DNA of 64,000 bases, taken from positions 372,001-436,000 of the forward strand of contig JBAJFG010000400.1 in the NCBI GenBank assembly GCA_037903475.1. Direction: 5' to 3'. Origin of the DNA: Ancylostoma caninum (taxonomy: Eukaryota; Nematoda; Chromadorea; Rhabditida; Ancylostomatidae). How positions within the stretch are numbered: the stretch's first letter is position 1; each line of letters starts with the position of its first letter. A model generated the notes under the pieces. The model did no database searches and was not told the DNA's origin. It worked only from the letters and a program-made list of their open reading frames with translations. This document shows, in pieces, positions 10,401-19,533 of the stretch. The translations under genes and the position numbers were made by a program.

Positions 10401-13400
10401 TAGTCGGAGCACTTGTCATAGAGTATTTTTGAGAAGTTCAGCAACCCATTCTCGGAGTGGGGGCCGCCCCTTCCCCTCCGTGTCGGCCACTGATGGGGGC
10501 ATGGGCACCATTTACTCCACCATAACTCATACATCGTAAATTACGTTTTGAAAGAAAAACTCAGTGCACTTTTCTTTACTTCCTCCTTACTTACATCCTT
10601 ATTATATGTTAATTTGATTACATCTTCCAAAAATTTATGTATGGGTAAGCATAAATGCACGTGAAGATACAGAATTCTCGTACGTGGTTGTTAATTGTAA
10701 TGTCGATGGAGTGTGAACGATAAATAGAAATTTTTAGAAATGCAGGTTTAGAACCGAATATTCGAGTTAAGTGTTCGAATATATTCATTCATTCGGCCCC
10801 CAGAAATACTGCACTATTCGAACTATTCATTCACTCGGTAGTCCGAAGTGCTTGATATTTGAATAATTCATTCATTCGCACATTGTTAAAAGTTGAATAT
10901 TCGAACTGTTCATGTTTCGAATAATTGAAATAAAGCAATATTCCTATTATTCAAAAGTTCGAATATTTGAAAAATCGTCAAAAATTCCCAAGTATAGTAT
11001 GTGGTATGTCCCAGCTACAACTGGTACATCAAAGCGCGAACTTTTTTCTTCTGGATTATCCAAAAGACGTCTTAGATAATAAATCAGATTCAGCCTTTGG
11101 GACTATTGACCCAATCACTCGACAGATCAATCTGTATATATAAAAGTCAAAGTTTGTATGTGTGTGTGTGTATGTATGTATGTAATTAATAGAAATCGCG
11201 GAGGGTGAACCGATCCGGACCAAATTTTGCATGTAGGTTCTTTGGAGGCCGGCGGAGGTTATAGGCTACTTTGCACCTGGGATTATTGATTGATTTATCG
11301 ATTATATCGATTTTATTGATTTTTCGTTATTTTTGCCCAAGGGTCGGTGGGGACATGTCTTCTGGGGTTCCTCAATACGCTGAATACGAAAATGACATCC
11401 ATTTTGCACGAAATATTGATTTATTGATTTTATCGATTTTTTCCCATTTTCGCTCGGGGGCGGACAAAGACATGTCTTCTGGGGTTTCTCAGTACGCTGA
11501 GTACGAATATGACAACCAATTTGCACGAAATATTGATTTATTGATTTTATCGATTTTTCCCATTTTCGCTCGGGGACGGACAAGGACAATTCTACTGGGG
11601 TTTCTCCATACGCTGAGCACGCGTATGACAACCATTTTGCACGAAATATTGATTTTTTGATCTTATCGATTTTTTTCTATTTCCGCCCGAGGGCAGACAT
11701 AGACATGTCTACTGGGGTTTCTCAATACGCTGAATACGAATGTGACAACAATTTCGCATGAAATATCGATTTATCGATTTTATTGATTTTTGGCTCTTCC
11801 GTCCAATGAAGCGGTGAAGACATCTCTGCTGGGGTTTCTCGATATGCTGAGTATGAATATGCCAACTAATTTGTACGAATACATCGATTCAATGTCACCG
11901 AAATAGCTTTGCTAACTTTTCGCCCACAAACCGATGGGAAAGGGTCACCTGAGCTTCGTTACCATGCTGATCACCAAAATTATGGAGATTTTAATGAATT
12001 TATCGGTGATAATAATTGACCTCAGCAGTGTGATGTAGCCAAGGTAGTAAAACACCCGAGCGAAGCCGGGTACTGCAGCTAGTTATGTATAAATGTTTCA
12101 AGATCCATGTGATTTAGATTCTATGTGTTAAAGGTAACAAGCACGTCGTAAAAGTGTTAGACACAAATGAGCGGATAAGCTTATTCCAGGTGGAATGCAA
12201 GGATAAGTCGCTAAATCTAGGAGACGTATTCATACTGGACCTTGGACGTGAACTCTATGTCTGGATGCCGCCTGAGAGTGGTCGTTTGGAAAGGATAAAG
12301 GTGAGCTGTTTTGACAACGCGTTTTCATAGCTCTACTATTGTATCTTTTGGCAGGGCATGGCTTGTGCGAAGAATATTGCGCTTGTTGAACGACATGGGC
12401 AAGCTCAGGTCCACATCTTAGGTGAGTCACATTTACATTGCCTCACTAAGACACAAGACACATGATCCTCCCAGACTCCGACTGGGACCAGGACGAGACG
12501 TTTTGGTCACATTTCGGAGGAAAAAGCGCTGCGAAAAAAATTGCGAGGGCCAGAAACGATGATGAGGACTACTGGAAGAGGACCTCCGAGCAGGTCACAT
12601 TGTACAAGTGCGTTATTGTAAGCGTCATTCCCCGAACACTAACAGAAGCTGTGTTTCAGGGTATCCGATGCGTCCGGAACCATGAAAGTCACTAAGGTAG
12701 CTCAGGGGGAAGTCAAGCAGAGCGAGCTAGATACCAAGGTGAGTAAGACGGGGACCGCCACAGGAACGGATTCGAATAACGTTTCCAATATAGTGGCGTG
12801 GAAATGAAGTAGGAAAATCTGAAGCCAAAAAAGAAACAAATTTAAAGTGAAGCAAGAAAAATTAAGTAGAAAAAGTGGGTGAAAATGGGGCACAAATCAT
12901 CTTCGAGCATTCAAAACGTTCAAGCCAACAGAAACATGCCTCATGGCTTTTAGACATGAAAGCACACAGCTAGAGGTCTCGATTCCGTCATCCTGGACTA
13001 TTTTTTAGGATTATTATCGAGAGTTATAGTGACTCCTACCTTGATCCCGAGTAGAATTTCCTCAGGCTTAATGACAATCATCACCTACGCATGTATCATC
13101 TACAGCACACGTCATAATATCGATGCTGATACTTAAAGGCACCGTCCCACCTCAGAATCGCTCCTAAGATTTTTGCATGAAAAAATATTTAGACCGCGGC
13201 TTGGCACAGCCCAGACTTTCCAAGATGTGTAACGCGAAAACGGGGTTTTCGAAAGTTTTGCACGGGATCACAGATACCATTGTAATCAGCAGCTCCTAGA
13301 GATTTTTTTCCAAATGAAAGTCGCCCACGCGACTCTGAGGTGGGACGATGCCTCAAAACAGATGGGTCTGGGGATGCCCACCTAGAATCACTCCCTGAAA

Positions 13401-14717
13401 GCAATTGAATATCTGTAGAGGTAGCAGCGAAGAAGCTAAATGCAGAAAAGCGCCCTATCACGGTATGCACAATATTGTTTGGAGTTCGTCTATGCTGTGT
13501 GGAAAAAGTGTGAAATGAAGTGAAAACTGTCCAAGAAAAAGGTGCAATGTGCCACTCGACAGCGAGCTGTTGTGAATGGGACAAAATAGGCTGAAAATTA
13601 ATATACTCTTTCTGAGCATGTTGTAGTAAACCCAATTCCAGGATGCCTTCATCCTCGATGCGGTCAACGGCGGTATTTTTGTGTGGGTTGGAAAAGGATG
13701 CAATATTGACGAACGCAGCAATGCCTTCTTGTGGGGTGAAAACTACCTCAAGCAAAAGGTTTTTGAACTTTTCCTAATGGAGAAAATTCCAGAAAATCAT
13801 CCGTACCCTTTTAGAAATTGCCCAAATGGACTCAAGTTACCACTGTATTGGAAGGTGTTGAGCCCTCGTCGTTCACACAATGGTTAGTTCCTTGTTTATT
13901 GGGATCCACTTTACATCGCCCGGTCTTACGCATTTTTACTACTCTGTTCATGACGGAGGGAACACAGATGCGTGTGCAGGTGTGATCTTTGTCGCTCAAC
14001 CTCCAGCAAATAGATTATCTACTGAGTAGCACGATTTTATGGGTTCTTCGATATTCCGTCCACGTCCACGTGAAAGCCATTAGCCGACTGTCAAGTTTTC
14101 AAGGTTCGGAGACTGGGAGGAGGGCAAGAAAAAGAAATCTTTTGAGCCTCGCCTATTCCAAGTATCAGACAACAGTGGAAAGTTGGTAGTGGAAGAGATT
14201 GCCAACTTTGACCAAGAGGTATTCGCATTTCTAAATCAATTCGAAATGCATACAGTGCTTCCGAACGATATGCTGCAAGAATTTCAGAGTCTCGACGGCG
14301 ATGACGTGATGATCCTGGATGCTCTGAACTCAATTTATGTGTGGGTCGGTGCTGGAGCGAGTCCCAAAGAGAAGGAAGGAGCTCAGAATACGGCAAAGGT
14401 TCTTTTAAGAGGACATACCCGATGAAAAATTGTTTTTGTATGTTTTATGAGAACTCTGTCGTAAAATGCTTTTTCAGAAATATCTGCAGCAAGGCGCACT
14501 CCCGCGTCATAAAAACACAACTATTGAGACTATCTATCAAGGAAAAGAAACGCCAACGTTCAAGAAATTCTTCCGAAAATGGGATGATAAGCTCTTCCAG
14601 AGTGTTAGTCGGATTCGGCACCAGTGATGTTTTCCTACTGACATGCCCCAATTCTACTTGGATTTGCAGGATGAGCGATCTGTGGAGAGTATGAGGAAGC
14701 TCCTATTCAACCGATAA
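4462..14717 (+). CDS. gsnl-1: Gelsolin-like actin-severing/capping protein, tandem copy 1 (14 exons)
   Basis: Exons: 4462-4527, 5543-5617, 6726-6913, 6980-7091, 12190-12300, 12355-12421, 12475-12607, 12660-12738, 13642-13758, 13815-13882, 14104-14218, 14288-14398, 14478-14603, 14670-14717 (stop TAA). All introns are GT-AG and phases join without stops, giving 471 aa, close to C. elegans GSNL-1. Four gelsolin repeats are visible: G1 about 15-125 ([43 protein letters not shown]), G2 about 132-206 ([29 protein letters not shown]), G3 about 246-345 ([23 protein letters not shown]) and G4 about 352-455 ([23 protein letters not shown]). The Asp and Glu of the usual type-2 calcium site are present in each repeat. 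Such proteins cut and cap actin filaments in a calcium-dependent way. An acceptor at 4451-4452, nine bases before the ATG, could take a spliced leader. Intron 4 (7092-12189) is swollen by transposons. No AATAAA follows the stop; ATATAAA near 14894 is the nearest variant. Confidence 0.93.
5618..6725. other. Intron 2 of gelsolin-like copy 1
   Basis: 1.1 kb intron. It contains a perfect 35-base tandem duplication (6329-6398) and a 105-codon minus-strand open frame (5982-6299) that I do not recognise and do not call as a gene. Confidence 0.6.
6329..6398. repeat. Perfect 35-bp tandem duplication
   Basis: A unit starting TGATTTATACCAATCAATGG occurs twice back to back (6329-6363 and 6364-6398) with no differences, which suggests a recent replication slip inside intron 2. 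Confidence 0.9.
7130..7345. repeat. Degenerate TTCGAA/ATTCATTCATTCG repeat, left patch
   Basis: Imperfect units of roughly 45-60 bases, each carrying a core like ATTCGAACAATTCATTCATTCG. A second patch of the same kind is at 10745-10990, on the other side of the first Helitron and just before the second. A short related piece is near 29905-29955. The function is unknown. Confidence 0.7.
7411..7991. repeat. Foldback element in intron 4 of copy 1
   Basis: The 75-base arm 7411-7485 (starts TGGGTCCC, ends CTGCTGACAG) is repeated in inverted form at 7917-7991, with the conserved block CATGGATATGCAGGTGC. The 430-base middle is AT-rich and has no recognised gene. It looks like a non-autonomous DNA element or a pair of inverted element copies. 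Confidence 0.6.
8108..9326 (+). mobile_element. Non-autonomous Helitron A with seven internal 117-118 bp repeats
   Basis: The left end is TCTGTATATATAAAAGTG preceded by host A (8107). The right end is a short hairpin (ACCCGAGCGAAGCCGGGT) followed by CTAG (9323-9326) and host T (9327). Together these are the TC...CTAG and A/T insertion signature of Helitrons. After a (GT)n/(TTTGTG)n tract come seven tandem units anchored on TCAATGCGCTGA-like blocks starting at 8391, 8509, 8627, 8744, 8862, 8969 and 9086. No Rep/helicase is present, so it depends on a partner. It sits in the sense direction in intron 4. Confidence 0.85.
9328..10744. other. Intron 4 segment between elements
   Basis: Holds a pair of direct repeats, AAACTCATCCATTTGTGTGTCT near 9591 and its relative near 9777, probably the ends of two related insertions. 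It also holds the small foldback at 10274-10418. No gene is supported. Confidence 0.45.
10274..10418. repeat. Small MITE/foldback (145 bp)
   Basis: The ends are inverted repeats of about 40 bases. The left arm starts TGACAAGCGCTCCGACT and the right arm, read in reverse complement, starts TGACAAGTGCTCCGACT. The element has no coding capacity and lies in intron 4 of gelsolin-like copy 1. Confidence 0.65.
10745..10990. repeat. Degenerate TTCGAA/ATTCATTCATTCG repeat, right patch
   Basis: Same repeat type as 7130-7345, with units of about 58-62 bases carrying ATTCGAACTATTCATTCACTCG-like cores. The two patches bracket Helitron A, and Helitron B begins 140 bases further on. Confidence 0.7.
11131..12082 (+). 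mobile_element. Non-autonomous Helitron B with five internal 117-bp repeats
   Basis: It begins TCTGTATATATAAAAGTC after host A (11130) and ends with the same ACCCGAGCGAAGCCGGGT hairpin plus CTAG (12079-12082) before host T. Five tandem units are anchored at 11372, 11489, 11605, 11722 and 11839. It is in the same orientation and same intron as Helitron A and clearly the same family. It ends only 107 bases before exon 5. The 117-base period is 39 codons, so open frames of 109-129 codons run across several units on both strands. I do not call these genes. Confidence 0.85.
12739..13641. other. Intron 8 of gelsolin-like copy 1
   Basis: 903-base intron with a MITE at 13133-13356. The rest has no recognisable feature. 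The long minus-strand open frame 13189-13755 overlaps the MITE and exon 9 and is treated as chance. Confidence 0.55.
13133..13356. mobile_element. MITE with TTAA-type ends (224 bp)
   Basis: The left end TTAAAGGCACCGTCCCACCT and the right end (reverse complement TTGAGGCATCGTCCCACCT) form imperfect terminal inverted repeats of about 30 bases. The inner part GGGATCACAG...ATCAGCAGCTCC...ATGAAAGTC recurs in a degraded copy at 48203-48315. The TTAA border suggests a piggyBac-like mobiliser, which is an inference. Confidence 0.7.
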
Positions 14718-15363
14718 TCGATCCTGCTGACACAGCAACTAAAACGAAGATGTCACCTAACGGAATTTCCGCTTTTTAGCTAAGGTGTATGCCTATTGAA
14801 GGCTGCTATTGTATTTCTTTTCGAATCAATCGCGTATTCTTGTTCAATTGCTGAATGGAGAAAATGGATTTTGAGAAGCATGTACGCAATGGAATATAAA
14901 ATATGGTAACAATGAAGCTACTTATCCAATTTTTTTGCAAAATGTTTGATTTGATCAGAAAAGATTCATTTGGGCAAACATCTGAATATTTCGATTAGTT
15001 ACGAGGGGTTTCTTTTGTATATTGTATCATTTTATGCATTAGATATCCATGAGAGGGCAAAATGTTCATGTGTTTGCAAAGATAAAGGTTTTTCTTATCA
15101 AATCAAACATTTCGCAAAGATATTTCTGTGAGCAGGCATTGAACTTGGGAGTCACCACAAACGCGGCATGCTCCCATGCTCAGGGCACACCGGGTAACAA
15201 CACTGAAAAATCGCACCTCTCATAAAGTTCTCATTTTGGTCCAGAATATGACGCCTGGATTGCTCTCGGATTGCGACTGAATTTCCTGCAAAATTAAGGC
15301 AGTTGACAAATGATTACAGCTAGAACTGCTTCGACTGCGATTTCTGGAAGTACACGTAGTACA
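14718..15363. other. 3' flank of gelsolin-like copy 1
   Basis: Contains the presumed 3' UTR of copy 1 and AT-rich sequence. I see no canonical AATAAA soon after the stop and no further gene. Confidence 0.45.
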
Positions 15364-15606
15364 TGTATACATTGTCCGAAGCAGAGTCCGCCCACGCACG
15401 CGGGGTCGAGAAGCGGCGCAGCTGGGACGGATGCTGTTGGCTACCACGTCGTCCACATCACAGCCAAATCATTGGTCAATACCATGAAGAAAACGATGAA
15501 ACGTGATACGCAGATCAGGCGTGATGACGTGGAGCGCTGGCAAACGTGGCAGCTTCTCGATCTTCGCGTGCGTGGGCGGACTCGTCGTTTCGGACAGACT
15601 ATACAC
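15364..15606. repeat. Foldback element
   Basis: The outer arms are inverted repeats of about 50 bases. The left arm reads TGTATAC...CCGAAGCAGAGTCCGCCCACGCACGCGG...GAGAAGC, and the right arm is its inverse at 15552-15606. An open frame of 104 codons through the element is a by-product. This looks like a MITE or two fused inverted copies. Confidence 0.65.
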
Positions 15607-15984
15607 TTCATAAGATTTTCTTAAAAGATCCGTCGCTAATCTCACTAGCGAACAGTAGCTTCCTCAACATTTCGGGCAAGGGTAATACCAAGACTACTAG
15701 TAGGCCTGCAGCAACGGCACTTGCAGATCATGAAGCTCACAAAGAGTTGTCTTGAACCTGTCAGTGTTCCTTGCTCAAATTTGCTCGGTCTGTTGCAATA
15801 GTGCGCGCCACCAGCAACTTCGTCAAAATTCGGTTTTCTTGAATTAGAGTGGAATTTGCCAAGATCAGCTCCCAGATGCTTGACTTTGGGAGTTTCTGCT
15901 TCAATTCACAATATATAATCGGATCTAAGCTTGAAATCCAGTTCATCGCCACGTGTTTGAACTATTACTAGCCTTATCCATTAC

Positions 15985-16430
15985 ACGGCATCAGTCGATA
16001 TGTCGATTACTTGTAGAAAATCAGTAAATCTAAAGTTTTTCTCGACAATGGGTAGGTGAATGGTGACCAAATCGTTTCGATTGGTGCAGTTCTACGAAAG
16101 TTATAGCAAAACGACTGTGACTCCGCGGAGCGACCGTCTGTTTTCACGATCCCGTGAGCAGTATTCCATTTCCCTGGAAACAACCCCGTAATAACGAAAA
16201 CATGATAGATTATTCTAACAAATTCAGGACTACTGCCGGACTTTTTGCCAATTTTTCGGTTGATTCGGCCTAATTTTGGTTGCGTCCTCTCAACCGTTGT
16301 CATAGCTGGCTGAATCCCGTGGATAACCATGGATTTCAGGACTTTAGGTACTCGATGCCGAAGCGGAGAATCTCGAGAAAGGTTGCCACATGACTGCTGC
16401 AAACATGCACTATTCTCCATTTAATCTCTC
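15985..16430 (-). pseudogene. Possible degenerate non-LTR reverse transcriptase fragment
   Basis: The 137-codon minus-strand frame ending near 16007 contains a stretch FVRIIYHVFVITGLFPGKWN followed by TAHGIVK. This resembles the block before the first palm motifs of LINE-type reverse transcriptases (a hydrophobic helix, G-x-x-P-x-x-W, then a V-x-P-I-like strand). The catalytic motifs are not visible and the similarity is weak. It could be chance. Confidence 0.3.
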
Positions 16431-16660
16431 CACAAAACCAAAATGATGCCGTGCTGAGGGTGCACCCGGATTTTGTCTTGAGAAAATGACGGATTGCCAG
16501 GCGGGACTCCCGCATGCAATCAGTGAAAAGCATTCATCAGCTATAAAACGGACTCGCTCTCAATCCATTCTTTATTTTCATGCTCACCGCCACGGTGAGT
16601 AGTCGGCAGTCATTCCACTCTTACGTCCAGTACCACTGCGGTTCCCTCATCAATCTGTGT

Positions 16661-16877
16661 ATGAACCCCACAAACGATAAAGCCGCCGAGGGGAAATCAA
16701 ACAGAGCACTCGAACAAGCACTATCTGTTGATCCAGAGGTAACCATTAACAGCTCATAAAATGACTGTTTTTGTAAATTTCCACAGAGTATCACTTCAGG
16801 TTGCTACCTTTACACCAGCTGGAGGAACATCTGAGCACATGCTGGTCAACCTCAGCGACAAGCACCTTGCTATAAAG
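16661..16877 (+). CDS. MSP-domain (sperm-protein-like) protein, 5' exons
   Basis: Exon 1 (16661-16738) starts at ATG and encodes 26 residues ending ALSVDPE. Exon 2 (16800-16877) continues in phase with VATFTPAGGTSEHML, then VNLSDKHLAIK, and ends at a GTGAAT donor. The pattern V-D-P...GG-T...L-V-N-x-S-D-x-x-x-A-x-K is the N-terminal half of the major sperm protein (MSP) fold found in nematode sperm-specific proteins. The intron (16739-16799) is GT-AG and uses the acceptor CACTTCAG. The middle strands of the domain, usually beginning V-K-x-S/T-N-N, were not found directly downstream. A C-terminal half that could belong to it is at 22524-23434, so the gene would have a 5.6 kb intron filled with MITEs, or be broken. 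Confidence 0.65.
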
Positions 16878-17081
16878 GTGAATATCCGTAAACCAGCTGC
16901 GCTGCTTCCGTCTTTCTATGAATTTACCAGGGTTACCACTGCATGTCCTGTCACGAAATTTCTTTCAAAATATAAAATCGTGGTTGGACCAAACAAACTG
17001 AATCAAGTGCAACCGTATTTGTTTGCACACTGAAAAGCTGAAGACCCCCTGTACAACTTGTTTTTTAAAATGGTTCATCAC

Positions 17082-17239
17082 TTAACACGTTTGCGACATT
17101 GCGATTTTTGCATGCGTTGGCACGTGGGACACGAGCGCTCCTTTAATCGGGTGTTTGTACACGAACGGTCGCGCACGCGGTCCCACGTGGCAATCATCGC
17201 GTGCTCGACCGGTCGTGCACGTTGTCGCGAACGTGTTAA
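17082..17239. mobile_element. TTAA-bounded MITE 1 (158 bp)
   Basis: Bounded by TTAA on both sides, with terminal inverted repeats TTAACACGTTTGCGAC on the left and TTAACACGTTCGCGAC read inward from the right. It is GC-rich inside (CGGTCGCGCACGCGG). Its right TTAA is also the left TTAA of the next element. Confidence 0.75.
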
Positions 17240-17354
17240 AGGCAGCACCCACGCTAATTTTGCTCTCGAAGTTTAGTGTAGTAGTGGGAAGTAACGATAT
17301 GATCGGTTTTGCCAAATACCACGGAGAAGACGGTTTTCATTGCCACCAGTTTAA
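17236..17354. repeat. TTAA-bounded spacer or short element 2
   Basis: A 119-base interval from TTAAAGGCAGCACCCACGC to the next TTAA. Its left end resembles a MITE terminus, and CTTAAAGACAGCACCCACGC recurs near 50210. No matching inverted end is clear, so it may be a truncated copy. Confidence 0.5.
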
Positions 17355-17828
17355 AGGCAGAGTCTCAGCTCATTGACCGCGTTCGAGATTTCTCCGTCGG
17401 TCGAACATATGCGAGCCGCTGACCACAAAGATGTACTTTAAGTTCCGTGAAAAAGTCGAAAACCTCATAAGTTACGGGTTTCTTTGGCCGAGGATTTTGG
17501 AATTCTCGGCCAGTAGACGAGAGGTTTCATTCCGCAACAAGAGCTAGCTGAGGATGCGGCATATTTTTCCGACATGGCAGTACTTGATCAGTTGATAATA
17601 GCCACTGTTTAGAAGTTCATTTTCATATGCAACCTCTCCTTCTCAGCTCCTCCTTTGCTAGCTTCCTAGCAAGGAAACTCGTCTGCTCCTGCATCTAATT
17701 TCACCTTAAATGTAGGGGTGTTTGAGGGTGTTTTTATATATCAAACGCATCATTGGAATTAGCTCCTCGAGCTGGACCTGATCTATGGATATCTCGATAG
17801 TCAATATGAGGTGAGACACTGCCTTTAA
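17351..17828 (+). mobile_element. TTAA MITE family A, copy 1 (left half of a ~970-bp palindrome)
   Basis: Starts TTAAAGGCAGAGTCTCAGCTC and ends GAGGTGAGACACTGCCTTTAA, so it has its own terminal inverted repeats and TTAA borders. Internal landmarks are ATGCGAGCCGCTGACCACAA, GTACTTTAAG, and TTTGCTAGCTTCCTAGCAAGG. It carries no coding sequence. It is followed immediately by an inverted copy sharing the central TTAA (17825-17828). Confidence 0.85.
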
Positions 17829-18322
17829 AGGCAGTATCTCACCTCATGTTGGGTATCGAGATATCCGCAAATTGAGGTACAGCTCGAGGCGCTGATTCCA
17901 ATGATGTGCATGATGTCTTGAAACACCCTAAAAAACCCTACTTTTAGGGCAGCACTAGATACAGGAGCGGACGAGTTTCCTTGCTAGGAAGGTCGAAAGA
18001 GCGAAGCTTAGAAGTAAAGACTGCCCATTAAAATGAACTTCTCAGCTGTAGCTATCATCAAATAAACATTCCCGTGTTGGAAAATCATGCCGCACCCTCA
18101 GCAAGCTGTTGCTGCGGAATGAATCCTCGCCTTCACTGGCCGAGAATTTCAAAATTTTGTCGAGAATTTTGAAATTCTCAACCAAAGAAACCCTAAACTT
18201 GTGGGGTTTTCGATGTTTCCGTGAAAGTCAAAGTATATGTATCTTTGTGCTCAGCGGATCATATACGTTCGTCTGACGTGGGAATCTCGAATGCGGCCCA
18301 TGAGGTGAGACACTGCCTTTAA
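17825..18322 (-). mobile_element. TTAA MITE family A, copy 2, inverted
   Basis: Inverted copy of the previous element. Its reverse complement starts TTAAAGGCAGTGTCTCACC and then tracks copy 1 through the same landmarks (GAGAATTTC blocks, GCGGAATGAA inverse, CCTTGCTAGGAAG). The pair forms a foldback of about 970 bases centred at 17826. A third copy of the family, interrupted by other elements, is at 27383-29294. Confidence 0.85.
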
Positions 18323-18359
18323 CCTGTTTAACCTGGACCCATGGTAATCGTTTATCCGC

Positions 18360-18610
18360 CCACAGACCGCAGAGTTGAGCGGTTACGTGAGCAGTTTCCG
18401 AAATGGTGGCACTTCGAGGTGATCATCGATTTCTCTGCAAGAACATTATTTTTAAACTTCGAGATGTTCCTTCTTTTCCCATTACTGGGCACCGTCGCAG
18501 GAAGGGTGCACCGACGCCCAGTAGGGGAAAAATGAAGTGGTCTTAGAAACTCTCCACCAAGCCTAGGAGCCATTTGCGGGTGGAATGTTGTGCGGAAGAT
18601 TTTTTCGCAC
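18360..18610 (+). repeat. Dispersed repeat, copy 1
   Basis: From GACCGCAGAGTTGAGCGG to GGAATGTTGTGCGGAAGA this segment is repeated in inverted orientation at 21830-22040. Shared blocks are TTTCCGAAATGG, TTCGAGATGTTCC and GCCCAGTAGGG. There is no coding signal. Confidence 0.7.
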
Positions 18611-19083
18611 TACATCCCTGCTGTGTTTGGTTTCTCTCCTTCATATTTGAGTGGAACCCATTCTCCTCTTCATATACTCCGAGTTCCCGCAGAACCCGCC
18701 CACTCTTCAGTGGAGAGGGCCCGGAGCATTGCAACAGTGTAAGGGTGGTTTTCCTGCTCCGTACATTGTGCAGCCTAAAAGCGTGTAAACACTCCCTCAC
18801 CTCTATGCTGCGAGACCGCCAGCGAAGATGATGAAATCACTACCCTGCGCATGCGCGAGAGCCATCAGTGACGTAATTGGCGAGTCCCGTAACAAGTGTC
18901 TGAATCCCTAAAAATCGGCCATTTCGCCTCGCAGCCTGCGCCTCAAGATAATCAGTGTCTATGAGCGCCGTCGCGTTAATGGAACAATATGTCTAGCCGC
19001 TCTAGCCCCCTTACGCCGCTCTGTTCAATATATCTGAAGGAGGTGCCGGAAAATAATCAAATAATTGTACGAAGTTCTCCACC
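18611..19083. other. Intergenic stretch
   Basis: No gene seen. A short imperfect inverted pair, AACAATATGTCTAGCCGCTCT and its inverse near 19010-19030, is the only structure noticed. Confidence 0.4.
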
Positions 19084-19533
19084 TACGCTGAAAACAACAT
19101 AACTTTCGTGGAATTGTTGACATCACTGCTATGTGTCCAAAATGATCAAAATCTCGGACACGAAAATTTCGGTGGGTGCGGTTTTTAGGCGTAAGTAGAG
19201 AGATGCTTACCCACCTCTCCTATGCTAGAAACGCTATTTCTTCAACTTTCTGAAAATTCAATTCGGAGTTGACAACTTTCTCCACAACGAGTTGTCTCAC
19301 CGAACTCTGATAGTATCACTACCAACTCCGATCTCGGCTTTACCAGCCTGATCGCCCGGCTGACGACGGATTCTCAAGCTTTCTTTGAGCTTGCTTCACT
19401 CGCCTCGCATTCGTGTATATGTTCCCCTCTATTGAGCGGCGGCGTACCGCTCTCGCAGATGCGGACCCGGTTGCGACATCTTTTCCACTTTTGATGTCAA
19501 CAATTCCACGAAAGTTATGTTGTTTTCAGCGTA
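19084..19533. mobile_element. Foldback element with perfect 42-bp terminal inverted repeats
   Basis: The 42 bases at 19084-19125 (TACGCTGAAAACAACATAAC...) are matched exactly, in inverse, at 19492-19533. The 366-base interior has no coding signal. Perfect arms suggest a relatively recent insertion or gene conversion between the arms. No clear target-site duplication was identified. Confidence 0.8.

Noticed and set aside
11271..11660. 129-codon plus-strand frame and a 109-codon minus-strand frame (11302-11631)
   Set aside because: Both run along the 117-base tandem units of Helitron B. The period is a multiple of three, so open frames repeat by themselves.
13189..13755. 188-codon open frame on the minus strand, the longest in the window
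   Set aside because: It runs antisense through a MITE and across exon 9 of gelsolin-like copy 1, and its translation has no recognisable motif. The plus-strand exon is certain.
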